A stretch of 7,668 bases of DNA from Gammaproteobacteria bacterium (GCA_016762995.1 JAESUT010000069.1:1-7668), one strand, 5' to 3'. Counted from the first letter of the stretch, positions 1 through 7,478 are shown. Notes: generated by a model from the letters alone, not told the origin. Program-made: numbers and translations.

Positions 1-3000
1 TTCCACTAAGGTTTGCCGCCGTAAAAAAAACTGGGCTACCGGGCCAACTCAAATCGGCAATAAATTCAGCGGAACTACTCTCCAAGCTTGCCGCAAAACC
101 ATTCGCCGTCAACACATCCGCCATATTGTCTGCCGTTAGAACACCGGTTAGCGAACTCAGGTGGGTTACACCATCAAAGTGCCAACTGAAATGCGGAATA
201 AGCAGTGACTCACCAGCCTCAGTATCTAACAAACCATCTTCCGTTTGTTCAGCTGACACAGTATCCATACCTAGCCGTAATCCACGAAAGTCGAAAGCAA
301 GGTCATCTATTTCTGCACCCTCAGAATTTGGGTTGAGGGTAAAGCTCCAGCTTCCGTAGGGACGGTCTCCTATGAAAAACTCATTTGTAGAGAAATGCAT
401 ACGCGGCAATTCACGAGGGTCAATATCGGCAAGGACATCAGTTGGATTTTCCGCTGCAGCCAATAGCTTCTCCACTTCCGACTCCTGCAAAGGACCTATT
501 CGATCACTCTCTTCACCTGGCAGGCGTAGGTACTGTAAATCGAGACTTAGGTAATCATCACTGTCAAAGGGGAGCATTACCTGCCCTGCAATTGAATGGC
601 TTTGCAGTGCAATTTCCCAATTTTCCGTTGCAAGTGCTGGCGTTATGCGCATATTCACATCACTTAATTTTTCACCATAGAGCTGGAAGTTCTCAATCTG
701 CAAGTCCACAAACTCTATGCTACTGCCCAAGCCCTCAGACACAGACTCATCGCTATTGAACTCGCCGAGAAAATCGCTCCATTGCTCCAGATCAAACCGA
801 TCCAAATTACCAAGCACGGCTAAGCCTTCCAGTTCGTTGTTACGTAGATTGTCAAAATTTGACTGAGCCTCACCAACGAATACCAACCCATTGCGAATTT
901 CTCCCTGCTCTAATTCCAAGTCAAAACTTAAAGTAGACCCGAGAGAGCCAACGATCATCTGTTGATCACCCCAAAACGTCATATCGAGCTTGAGAGGTAA
1001 CTCAACTTCTACTGACTTGGTAAACGGATGAGGCAAAGCCAGCGAGGCACCTAGCAACGTGGAGTCTATTGATAGGCGATTCGGCACATCAGCAATACCG
1101 GTCTGATCAATGCTAAGGTTAGCCTGATAAGCAAGTTGCCCCTCCATGCTTCCCAATAGTTCTTGCACGAACTGGCTCTGCATTGGCCAAGCAATAAGCT
1201 GCGCGGGAGTCACTAGGCCCACGGCTCTTACACCAATCGATTCGAGGTTCCCATCCACCGAATTAGAGCTCAGCTGTATATTCGCTACCTGCTCGAACAA
1301 GCGGCCCGATAACTGGCTATCTTCGACTCCGGTTCGAGTATCGAAGACAACCGGCCCCGTTAGCTCGTCTATCTGTATCGCGTAGTCTGGGATGAGAAGA
1401 TTGTTGTCTTCCAAATTCATATCGAGCCGAACCACTGTCTGTCGCTGTGGACTATTCAACGGCACTTCTACCGTGATGTTCGCGTTGAAGTCGCCCTGAG
1501 CCTGCCAATTCGCAAAGGCAGCCTTTAGGCTATCGTCGACTGCGGCGTTCTGTAAATACTCTAGCCCATCGGCTGTAGCTCCATCGACTGCGCCCTGAAT
1601 AAACAACCAGTTTTCACCTTTGGAATTCACTCTAATTGACCCATTAACAGATGTGGCAACGATGTCGAGGCTAGTCGCTCGTCGCACCTCGATATCAATA
1701 TTGTTGTCATCTTCAAGAACGAATGCGCTCACTTCACTCAGATTCGGCCACTCATCACTGAAGTTAAGTTCGCCCTCATCCAACACATAGAACCCTTGAA
1801 AGGTCTTAGTCGCTGCCGCTGCATTCGGTAGTGTGGAACCGCGATACACCGCACCGCTATCTATCAGAGTGCCATCGAGTATCGCTCCATCAAGCCACTG
1901 CATGATATTCACCAGGTCTTCACTTACCTGCGGTGCATCAGGTAGATAGGCGGCACGGCCGGCAGCGTCAAAACGCAGAGCCCCGATAAGTAACTCCAAA
2001 TCTGCTGTCGGCTCTCCTCCATTCGGACGATTAATTATAGAAGTGAATTGCACACGGCCTTCGACAACATCTGTTTGCGCAACAACGGCATTACTCTTTA
2101 ATCGAAGGTGCATGCCCTCGCTAAGGTCCAGACTGAATCCAATTCTGCCGTTGACATAGTTATGATCCCAAATATTGGTAAACACATTGGGAATATTCAA
2201 ACGGAATCGATTCGATTCAACCTCAGCAAAACCCGTAGCACTTCGACTACCGAGATCGAAATCGATCTCGGCGTAGCCATCTAGGCCCCACATATTTGGG
2301 GAACCGCGCACCGAACCAACGTCGACATTATTTAAATTTGTCTTAATGATCACATGCTCTTGTGAATTCTCTGCTAGAGGTAACAGAATGCTAAAATTCT
2401 CCAACTTGCCTCTAGGTGCATACTGCGCAAGCTGCAGTTGCGCACTCTCACTTAACAGGCCGCTGCTCTCCGCGAACTGCGCGATCAACGAGACATCGAT
2501 ATTGTCTGCACGCACAGCCAATCTCGTTTTAGGTTTTAATGATACGAACACATTAAAAGGAGACCAGCGTAAGTCCTGCCAGGAAAGCCCCAAATCTGAC
2601 AACGACAATTCCCAACTATCATCGATTGACTGTCTAACCAGCCCAATCCTACCCGAAAGATCGCGTAGTGATAGAGAATCAGACGCATTGCTAAGCAACG
2701 CCAAAGTATCCAACTCGAACTCGGCGGTGAAATCACTCAACTCGCCCTGCATGAAGGTAAACCAAAAACTCCCGCCTCCGAATAACTCATCAATACTCAG
2801 ATCTTCTAATGTCTGTCGATTGAATAGCTCACTGTAATCAGCACTAGGAAGCTCAATGTGCATCTTCCCATCCACATCACTTAGCTCATTGCCAGTAACT
2901 TCAATGGAGAGCACCATCTCTTGCAGCGAGTCAGCCAAACTGAGATTAGCGTGCAGGTAGTGCGTGTCATCGCGGTTAGAGATAGTAGCTAGACCATTGC

Positions 3001-3550
3001 GAAAACTGAGCTTCTCGCCATCGAAGGAGTGCAAGTTTATTGCCACGTTGCGCAAACTAAGCTGAGGAATTTGTTGCAGAGTCTGGTATAGACTATCGAG
3101 GTCAACCGATGCAGAGTTACCGCCCGACAATCCACGCAGTAGCCATACACCCGAATCCAATTGATCTAAATTTATCTCCAATGATTCGACGACGAAGTCT
3201 TTCAGAACCCATGTGCGCTGCCAGATGCTCTGGGGAATATCGACTATAACCGTAGCGCTTTCCAGAAAGAGCGCAGCTTCTCCTGCCACCACTTCGTCAC
3301 CCAGGGCGAACAGCGTCATGCCGTTCACATGGAGAATGGGATTGAAGCCATCGAAGTCCCCAACCAACGATTCCACACTTACAGGAATGCCGCTACGTTC
3401 AAAAATTTGTTCTTCGAAAAAGGAGACATAACCGGAAACAGCCGGCATAAATTGACGACCAATGCTGACATAGGCAGCGACCAACACCAATGCTACTGCC
3501 AGCATTAGTATGAGTTGTTGACGAACTTTTTTAAGAATTGAACTTAGCAT
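1..3550 (-). CDS. yhdP: YhdP, AsmA-like phospholipid transport protein (C-terminus beyond window)
   Basis: This is a very large inner-membrane-anchored, mostly periplasmic protein of the AsmA/TamB-like group. In E. coli, YhdP acts with TamB and YdbH to carry phospholipid towards the outer membrane. I read the frame across the whole stretch: 1183 codons with no stop, running off the left edge. E. coli YhdP is about 1266 residues, so roughly 80-100 C-terminal residues are missing. Residues 1-12 are basic, then one hydrophobic anchor spans about 13-30, followed by GRQFMPAV. The conserved N-terminal module has GDFDGFNPILHV at 64-75. Long stretches of short alternating beta-strand-like segments follow, as expected of a lipid-carrying groove. 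LPHPF lies at 839-843. The family signature ADLSWPGSP lies at about 1165-1173, where the C-terminal AsmA-like region begins. ATG at 3550 is the only start that keeps the full anchor. It has no good Shine-Dalgarno sequence of its own. Family identity is secure; the transport role is inferred from E. coli. Confidence 0.93.
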   Translation of the reverse strand, partial: MLSSILKKVRQQLILMLAVALVLVAAYVSIGRQFMPAVSGYVSFFEEQIFERSGIPVSVESLVGDFDGFNPILHVNGMTLFALGDEVVAGEAALFLESATVIVDIPQSIWQRTWVLKDFVVESLEINLDQLDSGVWLLRGLSGGNSASVDLDSLYQTLQQIPQLSLRNVAINLHSFDGEKLSFRNGLATISNRDDTHYLHANLSLADSLQEMVLSIEVTGNELSDVDGKMHIELPSADYSELFNRQTLEDLSIDELFGGGSFWFTFMQGELSDFTAEFELDTLALLSNASDSLSLRDLSGRIGLVRQSIDDSWELSLSDLGLSWQDLRWSPFNVFVSLKPKTRLAVRADNIDVSLIAQFAESSGLLSESAQLQLAQYAPRGKLENFSILLPLAENSQEHVIIKTNLNNVDVGSVRGSPNMWGLDGYAEIDFDLGSRSATGFAEVESNRFRLNIPNVFTNIWDHNYVNGRIGFSLDLSEGMHLRLKSNAVVAQTDVVEGRVQFTSIINRPNGGEPTADLELLIGALRFDAAGRAAYLPDAPQVSEDLVNIMQWLDGAILDGTLIDSGAVYRGSTLPNAAAATKTFQGFYVLDEGELNFSDEWPNLSEVSAFVLEDDNNIDIEVRRATSLDIVATSVNGSIRVNSKGENWLFIQGAVDGATADGLEYLQNAAVDDSLKAAFANWQAQGDFNANITVEVPLNSPQRQTVVRLDMNLEDNNLLIPDYAIQIDELTGPVVFDTRTGVEDSQLSGRLFEQVANIQLSSNSVDGNLESIGVRAVGLVTPAQLIAWPMQSQFVQELLGSMEGQLAYQANLSIDQTGIADVPNRLSIDSTLLGASLALPHPFTKSVEVELPLKLDMTFWGDQQMIVGSLGSTLSFDLELEQGEIRNGLVFVGEAQSNFDNLRNNELEGLAVLGNLDRFDLEQWSDFLGEFNSDESVSEGLGSSIEFVDLQIENFQLYGEKLSDVNMRITPALATENWEIALQSHSIAGQVMLPFDSDDYLSLDLQYLRLPGEESDRIGPLQESEVEKLLAAAENPTDVLADIDPRELPRMHFSTNEFFIGDRPYGSWSFTLNPNSEGAEIDDLAFDFRGLRLGMDTVSAEQTEDGLLDTEAGESLLIPHFSWHFDGVTHLSSLTGVLTADNMADVLTANGFAASLESSSAEFIADLSWPGSPVFFTAANLSG

Positions 3551-3693
3551 GCTCGGGTCTTGATACGGTTCTCAGTAGATGCCCTACTGCCACCTCTTGG
3601 AATAGGCGTGCAGTCAATTACGCTTCCTACACGGTATAGCGCAGGGTTGCTGAACCGTAACTGAAAGTGAGCGAACGGCAACTCCACTGACAT
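3544..3693 (-). CDS. Candidate 49-residue small protein or leader ORF upstream of yhdP
   Basis: This small ORF lies in the gap between rng and yhdP. It starts with ATG at 3693, preceded by AGAGG with 6 bases between, and ends with TAA at 3544-3546. The last codons overlap the yhdP ATG (3548-3550) in another frame, an arrangement typical of translational coupling; yhdP itself lacks a clear ribosome site. The peptide begins MSVELPFAHF and ends IKTRAC. It is basic near its end, with no signal peptide, membrane segment or recognised motif. Against it: the arginine codons include rare AGA, AGG and CGA, and the frame extends upstream into rng without a stop, so openness is weak evidence. I do not recognise a family. 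It may be a regulatory leader ORF, a lineage-specific small protein, or chance. Confidence 0.3.
   Translation of the reverse strand: MSVELPFAHFQLRFSNPALYRVGSVIDCTPIPRGGSRASTENRIKTRAC
3564..3659 (-). repeat. Inverted repeat in the yhdP leader
   Basis: The plus strand carries TACGGTTC at 3564-3571 and its exact reverse complement GAACCGTA at 3652-3659, with 80 bases between. In the minus-strand transcript the 3' arm lies about 14-21 bases upstream of the yhdP ATG, and the two arms would bracket most of the 49-codon ORF. The pairing can be lengthened with a small bulge. It could hold the yhdP start region in a long-range stem until ribosomes translate the small ORF. This is an inference from eight perfect base pairs; a chance match is possible. 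Confidence 0.3.
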
Positions 3694-3699
3694 AGGGAG

Positions 3700-3704
3700 C
3701 CTCT
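3700..3704 (-). promoter_or_regulatory. Ribosome binding site of the 49-codon ORF
   Basis: AGAGG stands 6 bases before the ATG at 3693, which is ideal spacing. It is the best Shine-Dalgarno match between rng and the yhdP start, and the main reason to favour this internal ATG over the longer frame that begins inside rng at 3837. Confidence 0.4.
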
Positions 3705-3760
3705 GATTTATTGATTGACCATTCTGGCCTGCACACGGTTTCGCTATCGAGTGCGCAAGT

Positions 3761-5260
3761 TTACAGGGTTGCGCCCGCCTGTCGGCCAGATAAAACAACG
3801 TCGAACTGCTCCTGAGTATACATGGGTTCCACCTCAATTTTGACCGTCTTCGCCACTAAATCTTGCAGCGTTGCCAAGGTAGCAGACTCCTCATCAAGCA
3901 ATCGATCAACCACTACCTGAGATGCCATAACTAACAAAACACCACTCTCAGAGGCGCTGACCACGCGCAGAATTTCACGGAAAATTTCATAGCAGACCGT
4001 TTCTACAGATTTTAACGTTCCGCGACCTTCGCAGGTCGGGCAGGGGCTATTCAGGATCTGCCCCAAGCTCTCCCGAGTCCGCTTGCGCGTCATCTCCACG
4101 AGGCCAATACCCGATATCCCTGTAATCGAAGTTCGTGCTGGATCTTTTTCCAGGGCTTTCTCTAATGTCCGGTGGACCTGCCGCTGATGTTCCTCATCGA
4201 GCATATCGATGAAGTCGAGGATAATAATTCCTCCAAGATTCCTGATGCGAAGCTGCCTAGAGATCGAGGCAACCGCCTCAAGGTTCGTCTTTAAAATCGT
4301 CTCGGCATGATTCTTAACTCCAAGATAGCCACCTGTATTCACATCGATAGTCGTCATGGCCTCGTTCTGATCGATAATCAGGTCGCCACCGGATTTCAGC
4401 ATTACTTGCCTACCTAGAGCCTTGTTAATTTCATCCTCGATGCCAAACAGATCGAACAGTGGACGGTCACCCGTATAGGCTTCCAACTTTGAGGCTGCCT
4501 CGGGAATAAAGTCCTCTAAGAATTGCTGGATCTCTTTTAGTGAGCGCTCGTTGTCGACACGAATTTTTTCGACCTGCGCTGTAATAAGGTCACGGGTAGT
4601 CCGCATGTAGAGCGGCACTTCACCGTATACCGTGCTAATTTTATTTGCTCTCTCTATCCGCTGTTTTACTTTTTCCCACAGACGGCGTAAATAGCGAACG
4701 TCTTCATAGAATTCCTCCGCACGGCCTCCTTCAGCGGCTGTACGCACTATGAATCCACCACCTTCCCAAGATTCCTGTTCAAGGCAGTGCTCGAGTTGCC
4801 CGAGTAGTCGCTGCCGTTCTTCATCGCCCTCGATGCGCTGCGAAATGCCTAAGTGTTTGCTTCGAGGTAAATAGACTAGATTGCGAGAGGGCAAGGTTAA
4901 ATGAGTTGTCAGGCGTGCTCCCTTTGTACTAATCGCATCCTTTGCAACTTGCACAACAATAAATTGCCCTTCACGCAAAAGCTGCTGAATTGGCTTTGGG
5001 TCCTCGTCTCTAGCCTCAAAACCGTCGGCGTCGATTGCCGCAATGTCGGAAGCATGAATAAAGGCCGCTTTCTCCAACCCGATATCGACAAAGGCAGCCT
5101 CCATTCCTGGCATCACGCGTATAACCTTGCCGTAGAAAATATCGCCCACGTGGCCGCGATGGTTGTGACGCTCGATAAAAACCTCTTGCAGCAGGCCATT
5201 CTCGATAAGCGCCACCCGGGTCTCGGTCGCTGTCACGTTAATGAGGATTTCTTCGCTCAT
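3761..5260 (-). CDS. rng: Ribonuclease G
   Basis: RNase G is an endoribonuclease of the RNase E/G family. It matures the 5' end of 16S rRNA and cleaves some AU-rich mRNA sites in the cytoplasm. The 499 residues compare with 489 in E. coli, so it is full length, with a few extra residues after the conserved YTQEQFDVV near the C-terminus (481-489). An S1 RNA-binding domain spans about 37-118 (GDIFYGKVIRV). The DNase-I-like catalytic core carries the metal-binding aspartates in TTIDVNTGG (D306) and LDFIDM (D349). CPTC at 407-410 matches the zinc-link motif that joins subunits in RNase E. There is no long disordered C-terminal scaffold, which separates it from RNase E. The start lies 3 bases after the maf stop, with TAGG just ahead, so translation is probably coupled. 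The position between maf and yhdP is the usual rng locus. The old E. coli name is cafA. Confidence 0.96.
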   Translation of the reverse strand: MSEEILINVTATETRVALIENGLLQEVFIERHNHRGHVGDIFYGKVIRVMPGMEAAFVDIGLEKAAFIHASDIAAIDADGFEARDEDPKPIQQLLREGQFIVVQVAKDAISTKGARLTTHLTLPSRNLVYLPRSKHLGISQRIEGDEERQRLLGQLEHCLEQESWEGGGFIVRTAAEGGRAEEFYEDVRYLRRLWEKVKQRIERANKISTVYGEVPLYMRTTRDLITAQVEKIRVDNERSLKEIQQFLEDFIPEAASKLEAYTGDRPLFDLFGIEDEINKALGRQVMLKSGGDLIIDQNEAMTTIDVNTGGYLGVKNHAETILKTNLEAVASISRQLRIRNLGGIIILDFIDMLDEEHQRQVHRTLEKALEKDPARTSITGISGIGLVEMTRKRTRESLGQILNSPCPTCEGRGTLKSVETVCYEIFREILRVVSASESGVLLVMASQVVVDRLLDEESATLATLQDLVAKTVKIEVEPMYTQEQFDVVLSGRQAGATL

Positions 5261-5263
5261 AGC

Positions 5264-5878
5264 CTATTTCGATCCACCGGAATCTATTGCGTGAATGGGC
5301 ACAGAAAACTCAGCGAGCAACTGCGCCGTCTCGAACAGGGGCAGCCCCATAACACCGCTGTAACTTCCAGTGAGCTGCTCTACGAATACCGCCGCATAGC
5401 CCTGTATGGCATAGGCTCCCGCCTTGCCCTGGGGCTCACCGCTTCGATAATACTGCTGCGCCTCTGCAACACTAATCTCACGAAATCTTACTCGTGACTC
5501 GGACAATATAGTGCGCTGCTTGTTCTGCGTGCCCAGCGTTACCGCACAGAGAACTCGGTGCTCTCGCCCAGATAAGCGCCGCAGCATATCAACCGCATTT
5601 GCCTCATCACTCGGTTTACCGAGCACGTCAGCATCGCAGACAACACTTGTATCAGCGGCAAGCACTAGGCTGTTGATTGAATCCTTACTGCTAGGGAGTG
5701 CACGCAGTGCAGAGTCCGCCTTCTCTTGCGCCATGCGAATAACATAGTCATTGGCGAGCTCGCCACGGCGAATAGTTTCGTCAATATCCTGGCGCCGAAC
5801 GGTGAAACGAACACCAATCTGGCTGAGCAACTCCTGCCGTCTTGCAGAGGCAGAGGCAAGTATGATCGACTCCGTCAT
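5264..5878 (-). CDS. maf: Maf-family nucleoside triphosphate pyrophosphatase (YhdE type; dTTP/UTP)
   Basis: Maf proteins are cytoplasmic house-cleaning enzymes that split nucleoside triphosphates, including modified ones, into monophosphate and pyrophosphate. The YhdE type prefers dTTP, UTP and related pyrimidines. The protein has 204 residues, normal for the family. Visible motifs are the nucleotide-binding loop SASARRQELL at 9-18, AADTSVV at 74-80 with the catalytic aspartate D76, GKP at 87-89, GKAGAYAIQG at 151-160 and GSYSGVMGLPL at 171-181. GKAGAYAIQG is what marks the YhdE type; YceF-type proteins differ there. The ATG at 5878 has GCGAGG upstream and follows the mreD stop by 9 bases. 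The position between mreD and rng matches E. coli yhdE. Older literature links Maf to septum inhibition when overproduced, which fits its place beside cell-shape genes, but the enzymatic role is better supported. Confidence 0.95.
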   Translation of the reverse strand: MTESIILASASARRQELLSQIGVRFTVRRQDIDETIRRGELANDYVIRMAQEKADSALRALPSSKDSINSLVLAADTSVVCDADVLGKPSDEANAVDMLRRLSGREHRVLCAVTLGTQNKQRTILSESRVRFREISVAEAQQYYRSGEPQGKAGAYAIQGYAAVFVEQLTGSYSGVMGLPLFETAQLLAEFSVPIHAIDSGGSK

Positions 5879-5887
5879 GGGCCTCGC

Positions 5888-6376
5888 CTAATGCACATCG
5901 AAGCTACGACGAATTTGTCGGAGCAGTTGAAACAGAGAGGGCCATATCACTGCGCTAGTCAGCGCCGCCATTAGGAACATGAGATTCGAAGAGACACTCT
6001 GGCCGGTCAAGATTTGTAACCAGTTGCATAGCATCAGATTGAGACCAACCAGAGCGAGCACCAACCCGCTCTGCTGGAGACTAGAGAACATCCGCATGCG
6101 TAGATGCAGGCTAAGCGCTACATAGGCGACAACCACGAGTGCCAATGCATTCACCCCTAGAGTCGCGCCCTCGAGAACATCCAAGACCAACCCCACCACC
6201 CACGCTGAACCGATACCAACGCGATAGGGCAAGGCCATAGCCCAATAGATCAGCACCATCGGCACCCATTCAGGGCGATAGTTCATCGCCCATTCGGGAA
6301 ACGGAACAATAGCCAGTAAATACGCTATAAAGAAGCTTAGGAAAATTATCCAGATCGAGTGTGGTCTGCTTTGCAT
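5888..6376 (-). CDS. mreD: Rod shape-determining membrane protein MreD
   Basis: MreD is a small integral inner-membrane protein of the elongasome. It joins MreB and MreC to the lateral-wall synthases. The 162 residues match the family (162 in E. coli). The sequence is almost entirely hydrophobic, with five or six likely membrane spans at roughly 8-26, 36-50, 54-70, 72-92, 103-122 and 130-150. The family patterns YRPEWVPMVLIYW (33-45) and GLVLDVLEGATLG (62-74) are present, and a short basic tail ends the protein. ATG at 6376 stands 8 bases after the mreC stop, with GCAGAG just upstream as a modest ribosome site, so coupling with mreC is likely. MreD evolves fast, but motifs and context together leave little doubt. 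Confidence 0.94.
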   Translation of the reverse strand: MQSRPHSIWIIFLSFFIAYLLAIVPFPEWAMNYRPEWVPMVLIYWAMALPYRVGIGSAWVVGLVLDVLEGATLGVNALALVVVAYVALSLHLRMRMFSSLQQSGLVLALVGLNLMLCNWLQILTGQSVSSNLMFLMAALTSAVIWPSLFQLLRQIRRSFDVH

Positions 6377-6384
6377 CGCTCTGC

Positions 6385-7371
6385 CTATTGCACTGCCGCG
6401 TCAGGCGCGAGTTGAGGTGTTTGATCTATTGCAGTCGGTGTATTTGTCTCTTCTTGTATGTCTTCTTCACCCGCTCCGACAACAGGCAATTCGATTTCCG
6501 CTATATCTGCTGCTGCGCGCACACTCGTTTGTGCCTCTTCACGATTAAATACCAAGAGCACGTGACGAGTACTGTCTAGCTGTGCGAGTGGTCTCGCCTT
6601 GATCGTAGCGAAGTCTTGACCGGGGTCGGCAAATACGCTGATGATTTCGGCAACGGGGTAGTTCTTGGGATAGACCTGCCCCATGCCCGAGCTCACCAAT
6701 CTATCGCCGGCTTTCATGTCTTGCGTCTGCGTTACAAACTGCAATTCCAGCTCGTTTGCGGTCGTGCGGCTCCCCCTAGCCAACGCTCGTTCGCCATTGC
6801 GATTCACCTCGACCGGCGTCACATGGTGAGAGTCTGTGATCAGCAAGACCCAAGAAGTAAAAGGAAGTACTTCATCCACCTGCCCCATTAAACCGTTTGC
6901 ATCGAGAAGGGCCTGCCCGACAAAAACCTCCTCGCGAGCGCCTTTGTTAATCAACACCCTTTTTGAATAAGGATCGGGGGATATATTTATGATTTCCGCG
7001 GCCAATACGTCGCCATTGATTCCTTGAGTTGCCTCATTCAGTGCGAGTAGCCGATTGTTCTCGCTAACCAGACTCTCGAGCAACTGTAGCTCACGCTGCG
7101 CGATGAGCAGTCCGGCACGAAGGCTTTCATTTTCTTCGAGAAGATCGGTACGAGAGACGAATACATCATCAATCCAGAAAGAGACACGCGTCGGTATATC
7201 AGCAACCCAATAGACCGGGGTAGTAGCATAGCCGAGGCCAAAACGAATTCGCTCCAAATAGCCGAAGCGGGCATCTGCGACCATGATGCAAACGGAGAGG
7301 AATATAAAGGTGAGCGCCCGATACTCAAGAGCGACACCTTTTATAAACAGAGTCTTATCGATGGCTACCAA
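6385..7371 (-). CDS. mreC: Rod shape-determining protein MreC
   Basis: MreC is a bitopic inner-membrane protein whose periplasmic part binds and activates the elongation PBP2-RodA machinery together with MreB and MreD. This frame gives 328 residues. After a short cytoplasmic tail there is one membrane span (about 18-33), ending in the conserved ADARFG (32-37). A periplasmic coiled coil follows at about 75-112, rich in Leu and Glu. Then come the beta-barrel domains with DPYSKRVLINKG (133-144), GQALLDANGLMGQV (152-165), VLLITDSHHVTPV (175-187) and SSGMGQVYPKNYPV (227-240). The tail from 280 is acidic, then rich in Thr, Pro and Ala, and probably disordered. The start is uncertain: TTG at 7371 is one base from the only ribosome site, a TGA stands in frame two codons upstream, and ATC at 7362 is better spaced and aligns with the usual MreC N-terminus. 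The gene heads the mreC-mreD-maf-rng operon. Confidence 0.95.
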   Translation of the reverse strand: MVAIDKTLFIKGVALEYRALTFIFLSVCIMVADARFGYLERIRFGLGYATTPVYWVADIPTRVSFWIDDVFVSRTDLLEENESLRAGLLIAQRELQLLESLVSENNRLLALNEATQGINGDVLAAEIINISPDPYSKRVLINKGAREEVFVGQALLDANGLMGQVDEVLPFTSWVLLITDSHHVTPVEVNRNGERALARGSRTTANELELQFVTQTQDMKAGDRLVSSGMGQVYPKNYPVAEIISVFADPGQDFATIKARPLAQLDSTRHVLLVFNREEAQTSVRAAADIAEIELPVVGAGEEDIQEETNTPTAIDQTPQLAPDAAVQ

Positions 7372-7372
7372 A

Positions 7373-7377
7373 CCTCT
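7373..7377 (-). promoter_or_regulatory. mreC ribosome binding site
   Basis: AGAGG, within the longer match GAAGAGGT, is the only strong Shine-Dalgarno sequence near the mreC start. It is 1 base from TTG at 7371, too close for normal initiation, and 10 bases from ATC at 7362. There is no ATG or GTG in frame here, so this site decides between two unusual start codons. Confidence 0.55.
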
Positions 7378-7402
7378 TCACTGGAGTCCTAGAGTTTGTA
7401 TT

Positions 7403-7423
7403 TCAGGCCTAGGCGAGGCCTGA
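7403..7423 (-). other. Perfect 8-bp hairpin in the mreB-mreC leader
   Basis: On the plus strand TCAGGCCT (7403-7410) and AGGCCTGA (7416-7423) form an exact inverted repeat with a 5-base loop. It is GC-rich enough to fold in RNA. The minus-strand RNA continues AAATACAAAC rather than with a run of U, so it is not a classical intrinsic terminator. It lies about 30 bases before the mreC ribosome site and could slow ribosomes or polymerase, or protect the mreB mRNA 3' end. Confidence 0.55.
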
Positions 7424-7435
7424 TTCGAAGCCTCG
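7414..7435 (-). other. Alternative hairpin overlapping the 8-bp hairpin
   Basis: CGAGGC (7414-7419) and GCCTCG (7430-7435) are exact reverse complements with a 10-base loop. The pairing uses bases needed for the 8-bp hairpin at 7403-7423, so the two structures exclude each other. In the minus-strand transcript this one forms first. Alternative stems of this kind are what attenuators use, but six base pairs is a weak signal. Confidence 0.35.
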
Positions 7436-7437
7436 AT

Positions 7438-7453
7438 TCAAGACCCTTCTTGA
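7438..7453 (-). other. 6-bp hairpin downstream of mreB
   Basis: TCAAGA (7438-7443) and TCTTGA (7448-7453) pair exactly around a 4-base loop. The hairpin lies about 70 bases past the mreB stop and next to the other two stems. There is no U run after it on the minus strand, so termination here is not supported by the usual rule. Confidence 0.4.
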
Positions 7454-7478
7454 CCTAAACCCAAAGGGGAAAAGCCAG

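Noticed and set aside
442..759. 105-codon plus-strand ORF, with smaller ones at 126-359, 372-554 and 1146-1385
   Set aside because: All are antisense shadows of yhdP with no ribosome sites and no recognisable protein features.
2346..2837. 163-codon plus-strand ORF
   Set aside because: It is antisense to yhdP, whose frame is open and family-like throughout. The composition is low in structure and rich in Ser and Asn, as expected of an antisense frame.
3624..3658. Promoter for yhdP with TATACC as the -10 box
   Set aside because: There is no -35 match and no extended -10, and the box differs from consensus at important positions; too weak to call.
3544..3837. 97-codon minus-strand frame starting inside rng
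   Set aside because: Its first 48 codons lie over the conserved 3' end of rng in another frame, with no ribosome site at that ATG. Only the internal ATG at 3693 is plausible, and it is listed separately at low confidence.
4901..5497. 198-codon plus-strand ORF
   Set aside because: It lies wholly antisense to the conserved N-terminal part of rng and the 3' part of maf. The protein resembles no family I know and has no ribosome site, so it is a shadow of the real genes.
7403..7453. Intrinsic terminator for mreB
   Set aside because: The stems are good but no run of U follows on the minus strand, so I report the hairpins without calling a terminator.
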